The position numbers and the translations under genes were made by a program. Positions 6,766-14,205 of a stretch of 19,983 nucleotides of DNA are shown here, one piece after another. The stretch spans positions 1-19,983 of the forward strand of contig JAEOTN010000555.1 in the NCBI GenBank assembly GCA_016839865.1, in the 5' to 3' direction. Under the pieces are notes generated by a model that was not told where the DNA came from, did not search any database, and worked only from the letters and a program-made list of their open reading frames with translations. Position 1 is the stretch's first letter. The number at the start of each line of letters is the position of its first letter. This DNA is from Promethearchaeota archaeon (GTDB lineage: Archaea > Asgardarchaeota > Lokiarchaeia > Sigynarchaeales > MK-D1).

Positions 6766-8097
6766 ATGCTAATTGAAAAGCTTATTCAATATCGAAAAGA
6801 TGGAGCGAACCCACGAATACGTCAAGATGCAGCTATTGCACTTGATTATATTACTCAAAAATATGGGAAAGAGCAACCTGAAGACTTTTTATCAGAAGAT
6901 TGGAAAGGAGATTTTAAAGGGATTAGAAAGCGGTTAAATAGATTGATCCAAACCCGAAACACAATGGAATTAAAACTATTGATCGAACGTATGAATGCTG
7001 TAACTACTACTAACATTGATCCTGATGTGAAATCTCAAGCTTTGAATATTCTCAGTGATATTGCGAACTATAACGCGAAATTGACTGATCAATTCGAGCA
7101 AAAATATCTTCGTCTTCTAATTAACGAGAAACATTCCAATCTGCAAAGACAACTCAACGATTTACTCGTTAGAATCGATCCATCAAGTTACTATGGTGAT
7201 TATGAAAAAACTTTAGAGAAATTAAGCCAAAGAGAGAAATCAATTAGTATTACGGTGAAACATGACTTTTCTAATGATTTTTTACGGTATAAAGTTCAAA
7301 TTTTAAATAATACAAATCAGATAATATGGGATGTAAATTACCGCATCAATTTGTATGAAAATAATTTCGTTATAAGGAAAATCTCTCCTGAGTATTACGA
7401 TTTTTTCGAAGGAAATGTGATCTTCTTATCTGTATTACGACCAGGAGATATGAAAGAAATTATTGCAACTATAGAACCACGTGCCGCGCAAATTTACCTA
7501 GAAGGTATGGTAAACTACAAGAAAGAAAATGAAAATGATTACTATGCAATCCCTGCAAAAGATTTGATGTTAGATCTATTAGAATATACACCAAAATTCC
7601 AAAAGTTGGAGAAAAAAGTAGGTGTGAGTCATATCAGGGAATTCTTTGATTTCCATGTGAAATATAAAAGTTCCAATGTATTTGCATTACCGGATTCAAT
7701 TACCCCAAAAGAAACATATTTAATTGGAAAACGCATTCTCGAGCATCTTCATTTAATTATCACATTAGATGTGATTGATGAAGAGCCATTCTTTGGAGAA
7801 GCATTGTTCTACGGTAAAACACATTCTAACGAGGAAACCGTGGTAATTCTACGATCTTCTGCTGAGAATCAATCATTAGAAATCACTATCGGTACTAATA
7901 ATAATTCAAATTTAGTTGCGTTACAGATAAGTTTTGATACGCAATTACGTCAACAAATATCTACGCATCCAAATTTCGGATCTAAAGATAAACTCATAGA
8001 ATTGAGATGTCCACAATGTCTTAGTAACTACGACAAAGTTAGAGAGTGGTGCCCTTGGTGTGGAGCTACCATCAATGAGGAAAATCTCCTTTCCTAA
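6766..8097 (+). CDS. Putative coat-adaptor-like protein: alpha-solenoid + appendage-like beta-sandwich/platform + zinc ribbon
   Basis: From ATG 6766 this is 443 residues; from a shifted ATG at 6690 it would be about 469. Residues 1-155 are helical and HEAT-like, with repeating pairs such as RIRQDAAIALDYI and VKSQALNILSDIA. Residues 158-278 look like an Ig-like beta-sandwich of adaptin/gamma-COP appendages, with KVQILNNTNQIIWDVNYRIN followed by LRPGDMKEIIATIEP. Residues 285-397 look like an alpha/beta platform subdomain (ALFYGKTHSNEETVVILR followed by a short strand pair). A zinc ribbon (C415/C418, C429/C432) ends the protein. That order is what an AP/COPI large-subunit fragment would show, but similarity is judged by eye. 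No catalytic motif, signal peptide or membrane segment is seen. It could instead be an archaeal HEAT plus sandwich protein with no trafficking role. It follows the kinase-like gene after 176 nt and is probably cytosolic. Confidence 0.6.
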   Translation: MLIEKLIQYRKDGANPRIRQDAAIALDYITQKYGKEQPEDFLSEDWKGDFKGIRKRLNRLIQTRNTMELKLLIERMNAVTTTNIDPDVKSQALNILSDIANYNAKLTDQFEQKYLRLLINEKHSNLQRQLNDLLVRIDPSSYYGDYEKTLEKLSQREKSISITVKHDFSNDFLRYKVQILNNTNQIIWDVNYRINLYENNFVIRKISPEYYDFFEGNVIFLSVLRPGDMKEIIATIEPRAAQIYLEGMVNYKKENENDYYAIPAKDLMLDLLEYTPKFQKLEKKVGVSHIREFFDFHVKYKSSNVFALPDSITPKETYLIGKRILEHLHLIITLDVIDEEPFFGEALFYGKTHSNEETVVILRSSAENQSLEITIGTNNNSNLVALQISFDTQLRQQISTHPNFGSKDKLIELRCPQCLSNYDKVREWCPWCGATINEENLLS

Positions 8098-8141
8098 TAG
8101 CAAAAATTAAATTTTTATCTTGCATTTGGGGAGTCATTAGC

Positions 8142-9749
8142 ATGAAGTCTCAAAAGGAATTAGGTGTACCCATCCCACACCATAAAACATTAGTAACACG
8201 AGTGATGAAATCCGTTTCAAAAGAGCAACGAGAAATGGCTCTAAAAGAAACAGAATACAATGTTTTCTCATTTCCAGCAGATCTCTTATTCCTCGATTTC
8301 TTATCGGACAGTGGAACAACTACAATGACGGATCTTCAATGGTCATCACTGTTTCATGGAGATGAGTCATATGGAAGAAACAAAGGATACTACGTTTTGC
8401 TGGATGCATTTCGAGATATTTTTGAAAGAGGAGATTCACCAAAGAAATCAGTTGAGTTAATTCTTTCTGGAGAAGATAACGTAGAAAAACTCATGAATGA
8501 ATTATATTTGGTTCCCTATGAAGGAGGGTTTGTCAATGGTGGCACTCATCAATTGGATCGTCCTAATTCTTTTATTGTTCCTCAAGGTCGTTGTGCAGAA
8601 TTCCTCCTTTTTTCGACAATTTCTAGAATTCTCATGGAGCGAGATCCCTCTAAAGATTATTACATTCCAAATAATGGTCACTTTGACACCACTGAAGCGA
8701 ATATAACACAAAGTGGTCTACATGCAGTTAACCTTTTTGATAAAAAAACCATTCTCCAAGATTTTCCTGTGGAGAAACTAGAGATCGAAAATCCGTTTAA
8801 AGGAAATATGGATATCCAAAAATTAAAGGATTTTGTGAAAAAATATGGTTCAGAACAAATACCGATAGTCTATTTAACAATAACCAATAATACTGCTGCA
8901 GGTCAACCCGTTTCTATGAAAAATATCGAAGAAGTGTCAAAAATTGCTCATGAAAACAGCATACCAATGTTTTTTGATGCTTGTCGATTTGCTGAAAATG
9001 CTTATTATATTAAACTCTATGAATCAGGATATCAAGACTGGTCTGTTGCAGAAATCGTCAAGAAAATGTTCTCGTATGTCGATGGGTTTACTGTATCATT
9101 TAAGAAAGATGGTCTGGCTAATATGGGAGGAGGATTATTTTTCAGAGATAAAGGAATATTCCATCGCAATTTTACAAATGATAGAGATATTGGTACTCAG
9201 TTAAAGGTGGCTCAAATTCTCACATTCGGAAACGATTCCTATGGAGGAATGAGTGGTCGAGATATAATGGCACTAACCGTAGGATTATATGAAGGGACAA
9301 AAGAACACTATCTGGCTAATAGATTGCGTCAAGCACGATATTTTGCTGCTGAACTAGCAAAACGGAATATCCCTGTCATATTACCTTCAGGAGGTCATGC
9401 AATATATATTGACATGAATCGATTTTTTGAAGGAATTGATATGAAAATAGACGACTTTGGTGGTGTAGGATTTACAATCGAATTAATTCGTCACTATGGT
9501 GTACGTGCATGCGAATTGGGACCATTCGCTTTTGAATGGGATCAGAAGACGGATGAACAGAGAAAAGGAATTTTGAATGTAGTTCGTTTCGCAATCCCAA
9601 GAAATGCATATGATACATCCCAAATTGATTATGCAGTTGCAGCTATTGATGAATTATATAAAAATAGAGAGAAAATCCACAAAGTTGAGATAGCTCGCGG
9701 TCGAACTTTACCCCTTCGTCATTTTCAAACTGGACTACAGCCAAAATAA
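8142..9749 (+). CDS. Tryptophanase / tyrosine phenol-lyase family beta-eliminating lyase
   Basis: The 535-residue protein is a fold-type I PLP enzyme that removes the side chain of an aromatic amino acid, giving pyruvate, ammonia and indole or phenol. Family motifs are clear: LLTDSGT-type FLSDSGTTTMTD (53-64), QGRCAE (148-153), TNNTAAGQPVSM (248-259), FFDACRFAENAY (277-288) with PLP-pairing D279, and VSFKKDGLANMGGG (318-331). The Schiff-base lysine is expected to be K322. The substrate-pocket residue that is Arg in tyrosine phenol-lyase (ERG) is Leu here (CELGPF, L459), which favours tryptophanase-like specificity. It is 60-80 residues longer than classical enzymes, mainly from an insert at about 97-142. 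Phe replaces the usual Gly/Ala before KKD. A GGGGAG ribosome-binding site (8128-8133) supports ATG 8142. It converges on the winged-helix gene at 9762. Confidence 0.85.
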   Translation: MKSQKELGVPIPHHKTLVTRVMKSVSKEQREMALKETEYNVFSFPADLLFLDFLSDSGTTTMTDLQWSSLFHGDESYGRNKGYYVLLDAFRDIFERGDSPKKSVELILSGEDNVEKLMNELYLVPYEGGFVNGGTHQLDRPNSFIVPQGRCAEFLLFSTISRILMERDPSKDYYIPNNGHFDTTEANITQSGLHAVNLFDKKTILQDFPVEKLEIENPFKGNMDIQKLKDFVKKYGSEQIPIVYLTITNNTAAGQPVSMKNIEEVSKIAHENSIPMFFDACRFAENAYYIKLYESGYQDWSVAEIVKKMFSYVDGFTVSFKKDGLANMGGGLFFRDKGIFHRNFTNDRDIGTQLKVAQILTFGNDSYGGMSGRDIMALTVGLYEGTKEHYLANRLRQARYFAAELAKRNIPVILPSGGHAIYIDMNRFFEGIDMKIDDFGGVGFTIELIRHYGVRACELGPFAFEWDQKTDEQRKGILNVVRFAIPRNAYDTSQIDYAVAAIDELYKNREKIHKVEIARGRTLPLRHFQTGLQPK

Positions 9750-9761
9750 TTTCAATTACGG

Positions 9762-10052
9762 TTATTCATCTGAGATTGCGAGAATTTCTTCAATCTCTTT
9801 TATCTTTTCCAGCAAACTACCGCCTTTTTCTGTTAAAATGATCACTTTATCATAATCATCATTTAAGCGGTATTTTATCAATCCTTCTTTTAAAAGATCT
9901 TTCTTGACTCGGTAATATTCATTAAGATACGATCCTTTCTCCTTCAATGCCTGAAAAAAGACAGATTCTTCAGCTTCCGATCCCAATTCAGATAAGATCT
10001 CTAGAGAAAGACCAAAACCACGACGACGAAAAAGTGAAAAAAAGGTATCCAT
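9762..10052 (-). CDS. Small winged-helix DNA-binding protein
   Basis: This 96-residue protein has the pattern of a single winged helix-turn-helix domain. A helix (GFGLSLEILSELGSEAE) comes first. It is followed by a second helix pair including SYLNEYYRVKKDLLKEGLIK, where the recognition helix ends in LLKEGLI. Next is a hydrophilic wing (RLNDDYDKVIILTEKG) with the LTxKG signature common in MarR/PadR/ArsR-like and archaeal wHTH regulators. The C-terminus is a helix that may drive dimerisation. No ligand-binding domain is present. It is divergent from the class II dehydroquinate synthase gene, 109 nt away, with an imperfect palindrome just outside its own start, so it could regulate itself or that gene. 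Target genes are inference only. Confidence 0.7.
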   Translation of the reverse strand: MDTFFSLFRRRGFGLSLEILSELGSEAEESVFFQALKEKGSYLNEYYRVKKDLLKEGLIKYRLNDDYDKVIILTEKGGSLLEKIKEIEEILAISDE

Positions 10053-10059
10053 TATAATA

Positions 10060-10075
10060 TCGTGTATATTTACGA
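10060..10075. promoter_or_regulatory. Imperfect palindrome, candidate operator for the winged-helix regulator
   Basis: The 16-bp sequence TCGTGTATATTTACGA is a near-palindrome (12 of 16 positions match its reverse complement: TCGT-N2-ATAT-N2-ACGA). It begins 8 nt upstream of the start of the winged-helix gene, inside the divergent promoter region shared with the dehydroquinate synthase gene. It overlaps an AT-rich TATA-like element, so bound protein could block transcription. A match of this quality can also occur by chance. Confidence 0.3.
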
Positions 10076-10148
10076 AAATTTAAGGATTTCTCAGCAAAAT
10101 AAAATAAGCAATACAGACTTATGTAATATGCATTATCAGTAAAACTAC

Positions 10149-10154
10149 GAGGAA
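10149..10154 (+). promoter_or_regulatory. Shine-Dalgarno site for the dehydroquinate synthase gene
   Basis: GAGGAA sits 7 nt before the ATG at 10162, an ideal spacing for base-pairing with the 16S rRNA 3' end. It settles the start codon and shows that this organism uses Shine-Dalgarno initiation for at least some genes. Confidence 0.6.
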
Positions 10155-10161
10155 TATTCAC

Positions 10162-11307
10162 ATGAAAAAGATTATAATTTCACTGAATGAACAAATTCCA
10201 GAAAATATCATCGACGATTTTGTCAACACGGGCGCAGAAAATGGAATTACTGATTTTCTTGTAGATGACCTCCATTTTCTGAAAAAAATCACAAAAGTGG
10301 AACATGTGAATGTTTATTCTCGTAAAATCGACTTTAATCCTAAATTTCTCATCATAGATATGCCAACAGAGGTAAAGATTCAATCTAAATTAGAAGAAAG
10401 CTCTAAATCAAATTATATGGTAGGGATACATCACAGGCTTTCCAACAAAGAGGACGAAAAAAGTATTATCACTATTGCGAAATCTTATCCGGACATTGCA
10501 TTTATTATCGTGGAGATCTCAAAAACAGAACAGAAAGTGTTACCATTTGAAAATTTAATAGCTGAATTACTATCTGTTGATATAATGCTATATGCACAAG
10601 TTGATTCTGTTATTGATACAGAACTTATGACAAAGATCCTGGAAGTAGGTGTTGATGGCATTGTTTTTACTCCTACACAAATAGAAGATATAACATATTT
10701 AAATCGATTAACCGGTGACATTCCTACTTTTGAGCTTAATGATGCACAACTTATCGATATTAAAACCATTTCCAAGGCGGATCGGGTATGTGTTGATACT
10801 ACTTCCCTATTAACTAAGAATGAAGGGATGCTAGTTGGTAGTACGGCAAAAGGATTTGCCCTTATTCAGGCAGAAGTTACCCAGAATGAATTTGTCACTT
10901 CTCGACCTTTTAGAATTAATGCAGGGGATGTTTCAGCTTATACTTTAGTCCCATCTTTTGATGAGAAAGGTGATTTTCAAACAAAGACTAAATACTTGTC
11001 AGAAATCCAAGCAGGTGATGATGTCATAATCGTGAATACAAATGGAAGTATGCGAATCGTTACAGTAGGAAGGGTTAAGATTGAAACACGTCCTATGCTG
11101 TTGCTAAATTTCGAGATATTTGATGAGAAACAGCCAATTCCGATGAATGTAATTTTACAGAATGCAGAAACGGTCCATTTAATACAACCAGATGGCAATC
11201 TTTTATCCGTTACGAAACTCAAACGAGGAGACAAAATTCTTTCCTATATTGGTCCAGGTGCAACCCATTTTGGTACTCCTATTAAAGAAACAATAATCGA
11301 AAAATAA
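10162..11307 (+). CDS. 3-dehydroquinate synthase, class II (archaeal AroB')
   Basis: The 381-residue protein matches the archaeal enzyme that converts 2-amino-3,7-dideoxy-D-threo-hept-6-ulosonate to 3-dehydroquinate in the alternative entry to the shikimate/aromatic amino-acid pathway. It uses oxidative deamination and cyclisation with NAD. Signature segments are DRVCVDTTSLL (207-217), GMLVGSTAKG (222-231), RPFRINAGDVSAY (248-260), TKYLSEIQAGD (276-286), VGRVKIETRPMLL (302-314), ILQNAETVHL (331-340) and GATHFGTPIKETIIEK at the C-terminus (366-381). The N-terminal half is less conserved, as usual. Length is normal. The partner that makes its substrate (the aldolase AroA') and the other shikimate genes are not in this window. 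This gene is either isolated or its pathway is scattered. It ends 11 nt from the convergent MFS gene. Confidence 0.93.
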   Translation: MKKIIISLNEQIPENIIDDFVNTGAENGITDFLVDDLHFLKKITKVEHVNVYSRKIDFNPKFLIIDMPTEVKIQSKLEESSKSNYMVGIHHRLSNKEDEKSIITIAKSYPDIAFIIVEISKTEQKVLPFENLIAELLSVDIMLYAQVDSVIDTELMTKILEVGVDGIVFTPTQIEDITYLNRLTGDIPTFELNDAQLIDIKTISKADRVCVDTTSLLTKNEGMLVGSTAKGFALIQAEVTQNEFVTSRPFRINAGDVSAYTLVPSFDEKGDFQTKTKYLSEIQAGDDVIIVNTNGSMRIVTVGRVKIETRPMLLLNFEIFDEKQPIPMNVILQNAETVHLIQPDGNLLSVTKLKRGDKILSYIGPGATHFGTPIKETIIEK

Positions 11308-11318
11308 AAATAAAAACT

Positions 11319-12713
11319 TTAATGCTTTAGAGATTTAGCACGTTCAGCGAGAGTATTGTGCACGTCATCTAAGTCTTTTTCTATCTTAAAGAAAATTGGG
11401 AGCCACAACAGGACATTCAATGCCCAAAAACCTACAGCAACCCACATTGCAACTTTTAATCCTAGAGTTGTGCTTGAGGAAGCAACGTTTACAATATCAA
11501 CAATCCACCCAGCTATTAAGGGACCAATACTCAATCCAACCAAATCAAGAGTTTGGGCTAAACTAATCATTGTAGCACGATTCTCAGGCAAATTTACGTC
11601 AGCAAGCGTGCTAAACCAATTCGGCTCTACCCCTTTATTTACTCCTTGTGTTAACACTATTGCAATAATCGAAACAATAGCTTGAGGACTTGAAAATAGA
11701 TCTCCAATTGTTGGATCTGGTCCTGGAACGGTGAAAGGTATCAGCATAAACACTATAAAAGTAATGATCGGAATTCCGTTACACAAAAGAGCAATCAACA
11801 CTTTTGCTTTACGGTTTTTTTTATATGCTACATCCCCAATTTTGCCAAATATTAACGTACCAATGATACTTACTATGAAAGCTAATAAGATCAAAATTGT
11901 CGCTAATGATTCTGGTATGGCGTGGATTCTTTCTAAGTAGAGGAAAATCAAGAAAAATATTATACCTGATGGAATCGTGTCAACAAAATTGACAATTAAC
12001 CAGAAATTTGTGCGATTTGTGTACATTCGCTTTAGATCTCCTTTCTGAAGTTTGAATACATATTGGGCTTCCCCTAAATCCTGAAGCTCATTTTCCATTC
12101 CTCCTCTTTTGGGTTCTTTTATAGCAATGATAGTCAATCCAACCATCAAACTCAGTGCTCCTGTGATCAAATATCCATAATTCCAAAGAACATCAGTAGC
12201 CAATAAGCCTCCAGCAATCATTCCCGTTAACTGCCCGACTGCTAGCCCCACGCTTATATATGCAAAAGACATTGTTCTTTTCTCAGGTTTAGTTAAATCC
12301 CCTACCATACTGAATACTGTGGGAATGATTGCACCTATTCCAATTCCATTGAGACATCTTGTTATGAAGAAAAAATAGTACCCAAACGCCCATTTGGGAG
12401 TAAAAAAGGTAAGAATTGAGAATATACCATATAACATTGTTCCACTAAATGTAATCCATTTACGACTTGTTCTATCAGAAGATATCCCCGCAATAACCAT
12501 TGCCGCCCCAGATACTATTACAAATACAGATTGTATAATAGAAAGTTTGCGAACATTGTTTGGATCTCCTAAATACCCCCAAAACCTAATCAATAAAACA
12601 TCTAAATAAGCAGGTATAAGGCTTTGATCTGCATTAGAAAACATAAGAATGAGGAATAAGGCAAAAATAGTAAAAAATACCCCTATTCGTGTTTGTTTAC
12701 GTTGTTGAGTCAT
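11319..12713 (-). CDS. Major facilitator superfamily transporter
   Basis: This 464-residue membrane protein has about twelve hydrophobic helices in two halves of six. The first cytosolic loop has the MFS motif A variant GISSDRTSRKW (76-86), matching G-x-x-x-D-R-x-x-R-[KR]. A second, weaker copy GKIGDVAYKKNRK follows at the equivalent loop of the C-terminal half, as expected from the internal duplication. Gly-rich helix motifs such as GIGIGAIIPTVFSM and ISVGLAVGQLTGM lie in the first half. The substrate cannot be read from the sequence. The C-terminus is a charged cytosolic tail (KIEKDLDDVHNTLAERAKSLKH). It lies 51 nt downstream of the Roadblock gene on the same strand, so the two may be co-transcribed. 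Confidence 0.88.
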   Translation of the reverse strand: MTQQRKQTRIGVFFTIFALFLILMFSNADQSLIPAYLDVLLIRFWGYLGDPNNVRKLSIIQSVFVIVSGAAMVIAGISSDRTSRKWITFSGTMLYGIFSILTFFTPKWAFGYYFFFITRCLNGIGIGAIIPTVFSMVGDLTKPEKRTMSFAYISVGLAVGQLTGMIAGGLLATDVLWNYGYLITGALSLMVGLTIIAIKEPKRGGMENELQDLGEAQYVFKLQKGDLKRMYTNRTNFWLIVNFVDTIPSGIIFFLIFLYLERIHAIPESLATILILLAFIVSIIGTLIFGKIGDVAYKKNRKAKVLIALLCNGIPIITFIVFMLIPFTVPGPDPTIGDLFSSPQAIVSIIAIVLTQGVNKGVEPNWFSTLADVNLPENRATMISLAQTLDLVGLSIGPLIAGWIVDIVNVASSSTTLGLKVAMWVAVGFWALNVLLWLPIFFKIEKDLDDVHNTLAERAKSLKH

Positions 12714-12764
12714 AAAAAGAAAGTGTGATGTTAAAATTCTTAATGATATCGTTTTGTGAGTGGA

Positions 12765-13694
12765 TTATTTCTTCTCTTTTTTCTTATCTACATAACCTAA
12801 TTCACCCAATACGTCAAGCATTGCGTCATCATCGAATTCTGCATACTCGTTTGCAGCGAATTGATTAAATTCCGGACTTCTCTCGGCTTGTGTTTGTGGT
12901 GTGGGGCCAGGTGCACTTGGTTGTTGAGTCGTGCCAATTTCTAACGCTTCAACATCTTCTAATGGAACAGGAGGAACTTCATTTTCATATACTGGAAAAT
13001 CTTTGTCTTCGATCTTCAATTTGTAGGTTGATTGTGTGCTAACAGTCTCTGGTTTTTCTGGTTCAATATTCTGACCGATCATATACTCCTCACTAATTGA
13101 GACAATTCCATCTGATGCAGTTTTTTGTGTAGGAGAAGGAACTTCATCTCCTTCCCACTCATCTAGGAAACTAAGAACATCTTGCATAGCCGTTAAATCA
13201 TCACTTGCTGATACATCTGTCTCGAACATTTGTTCAATATTCTCTTCGGGTTTTTCTTTACGAGCTTTTTCTGCATCTAATTCCGCTCGCAATTCCTCAG
13301 TTACTTTTCCACCTGCGAGTATAAATGAGAATTTTTTACATCGTATACGTAATAACTCAAGATAATACCCAATTCGTGCTAAATTAGTCAAACCAGCAAA
13401 AGTGAGATAATTATTATCAATATGCATGAGGATAGCATATCCATCTTTCCCTCGAATGAGAATTTCCTTCAAATTTCCATGATGAAGGTTTTGAACAAAA
13501 TTCAATCCCACATCTATTAGAGCGGCTGAAGATGCCGCTAATGGGTCAACATCTACTTGAAAGGATTCTGCAGTAGCAATTTTCATCCCATTTCGGGACA
13601 GAATGGTCAAATTCTGTAGATCACTTGAATTCTCTATTCTCACCAGTTCATCCATTAGATTTTTTCTAATAGTATCACTTACATCGGTTGACAT
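12765..13694 (-). CDS. Roadblock/LC7 domain protein with long acidic tail
   Basis: This 309-residue protein starts with a Roadblock/LC7 domain, about residues 8-128. It has the pattern LMDELVRIENSSDLQNLTIL, NGMKIATA, SSAALIDVGLNFVQ, EILIRGKDGYAILMHID and YLTFAGLTNLARIGYYLELL. Such domains dimerise and act as platforms or regulators for small Ras-like GTPases, and they are strongly expanded in Asgard archaea. The remaining 180 residues are low-complexity, Glu/Pro/Gln/Thr-rich and probably disordered. A short acidic-hydrophobic motif (AEFDDDAMLDVLGELGY) and a lysine cluster lie at the very C-terminus and could be a peptide docking site. No GTPase gene lies in the window. The gene is followed by the MFS gene and is divergent from the tRNA-binding gene. 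Confidence 0.85.
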   Translation of the reverse strand: MSTDVSDTIRKNLMDELVRIENSSDLQNLTILSRNGMKIATAESFQVDVDPLAASSAALIDVGLNFVQNLHHGNLKEILIRGKDGYAILMHIDNNYLTFAGLTNLARIGYYLELLRIRCKKFSFILAGGKVTEELRAELDAEKARKEKPEENIEQMFETDVSASDDLTAMQDVLSFLDEWEGDEVPSPTQKTASDGIVSISEEYMIGQNIEPEKPETVSTQSTYKLKIEDKDFPVYENEVPPVPLEDVEALEIGTTQQPSAPGPTPQTQAERSPEFNQFAANEYAEFDDDAMLDVLGELGYVDKKKEKK

Positions 13695-13753
13695 TTTTTC
13701 ACGACGATATCGTTTGAGATCATCATGTCACTTCATCGTAAAAAGTTTTTGCG

Positions 13754-13760
13754 TATAAAA
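13754..13760 (+). promoter_or_regulatory. TATA box for the tRNA-binding protein gene
   Basis: TATAAAA lies 39 nt before the ATG at 13799. Initiation about 25-28 nt downstream would leave a short leader of roughly 15 nt. It lies in a 104-nt divergent intergenic region. This is read from sequence and not tested. Confidence 0.45.
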
Positions 13761-13798
13761 CGAGCTACATTCAAATTTATGCGATTATTGTATAGTGT

Positions 13799-14149
13799 AT
13801 GAGTGATGAACCAACTGTTTCGTATGAGGATTTTAAGAAATTAGATATTCGAGTAGGATTGATAATCGAAGCCGAAGATCTCGAGAAATCTGATCACCTT
13901 CTAAAACTAAGAGTAGATATTGGTGAGAAAGAACCTCGTCAGATCATAGCTGGATTGAAAGGATATTATAATCCCAAAAAATTAGTTAATCAAAAAGTAA
14001 TTGTGCTTGTTAATCTCCAACCTCGAAAAATGATGGGTTTAGAATCTCAAGGGATGTTACTCGCTGCAGATGTTGATGATAAACCATTTTTATTGAAACT
14101 ACCTAAAGGGGATGCTGAAGCATTTCAACCTGGTACTCCTCTTACGTGA
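13799..14149 (+). CDS. Stand-alone tRNA-binding OB-fold protein (CsaA / MetRS C-terminal-like)
   Basis: The 116-residue product is a single tRNA-binding domain of the type found at the C-terminus of methionyl-tRNA synthetase, in CsaA and in EMAPII/Arc1p. Conserved points are FKKLDIRVGLIIEAEDLEKS (12-31), where the D-I-R-V-G start of the OB fold is diagnostic. They continue with the central strand-turn RQIIAGLKGYYNP (47-59), then KVIVLVNLQPRKMMGLESQGMLLA, including the LxPRKxxGxxSxGM signature. It lacks a catalytic synthetase domain and probably acts as a separate tRNA-binding or MetRS-associated subunit. CsaA-like chaperone function is an alternative. It is preceded by a good TATA box and followed by an 8-T run that may end the transcript before the SGNH gene. 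Confidence 0.9.
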   Translation: MSDEPTVSYEDFKKLDIRVGLIIEAEDLEKSDHLLKLRVDIGEKEPRQIIAGLKGYYNPKKLVNQKVIVLVNLQPRKMMGLESQGMLLAADVDDKPFLLKLPKGDAEAFQPGTPLT

Positions 14150-14153
14150 ACAA

Positions 14154-14161
14154 TTTTTTTT
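14154..14161 (+). terminator. Poly-T terminator candidate
   Basis: Eight consecutive T residues begin 5 nt after the stop of the tRNA-binding protein gene. Archaeal RNA polymerase commonly terminates at T-runs without a hairpin. It lies just before the next promoter-like element. Confidence 0.45.
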
Positions 14162-14168
14162 ATGTTAC

Positions 14169-14177
14169 TTTATATAT
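14169..14177 (+). promoter_or_regulatory. TATA box for the SGNH hydrolase gene
   Basis: TTTATATAT is centred about 33 nt before the ATG at 14206. This would place transcription initiation only a few nucleotides before the start codon, a near-leaderless message of the kind common in archaea. Confidence 0.5.
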
Positions 14178-14205
14178 CTCACAGAATAACAACAGTGGAT
14201 AAGAA

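Noticed and set aside
13704..13713. Perfect 10-bp palindrome ACGATATCGT just before the Roadblock gene
   Set aside because: About twenty perfect 10-bp palindromes are expected by chance in 20 kb, and nothing else supports an operator here.
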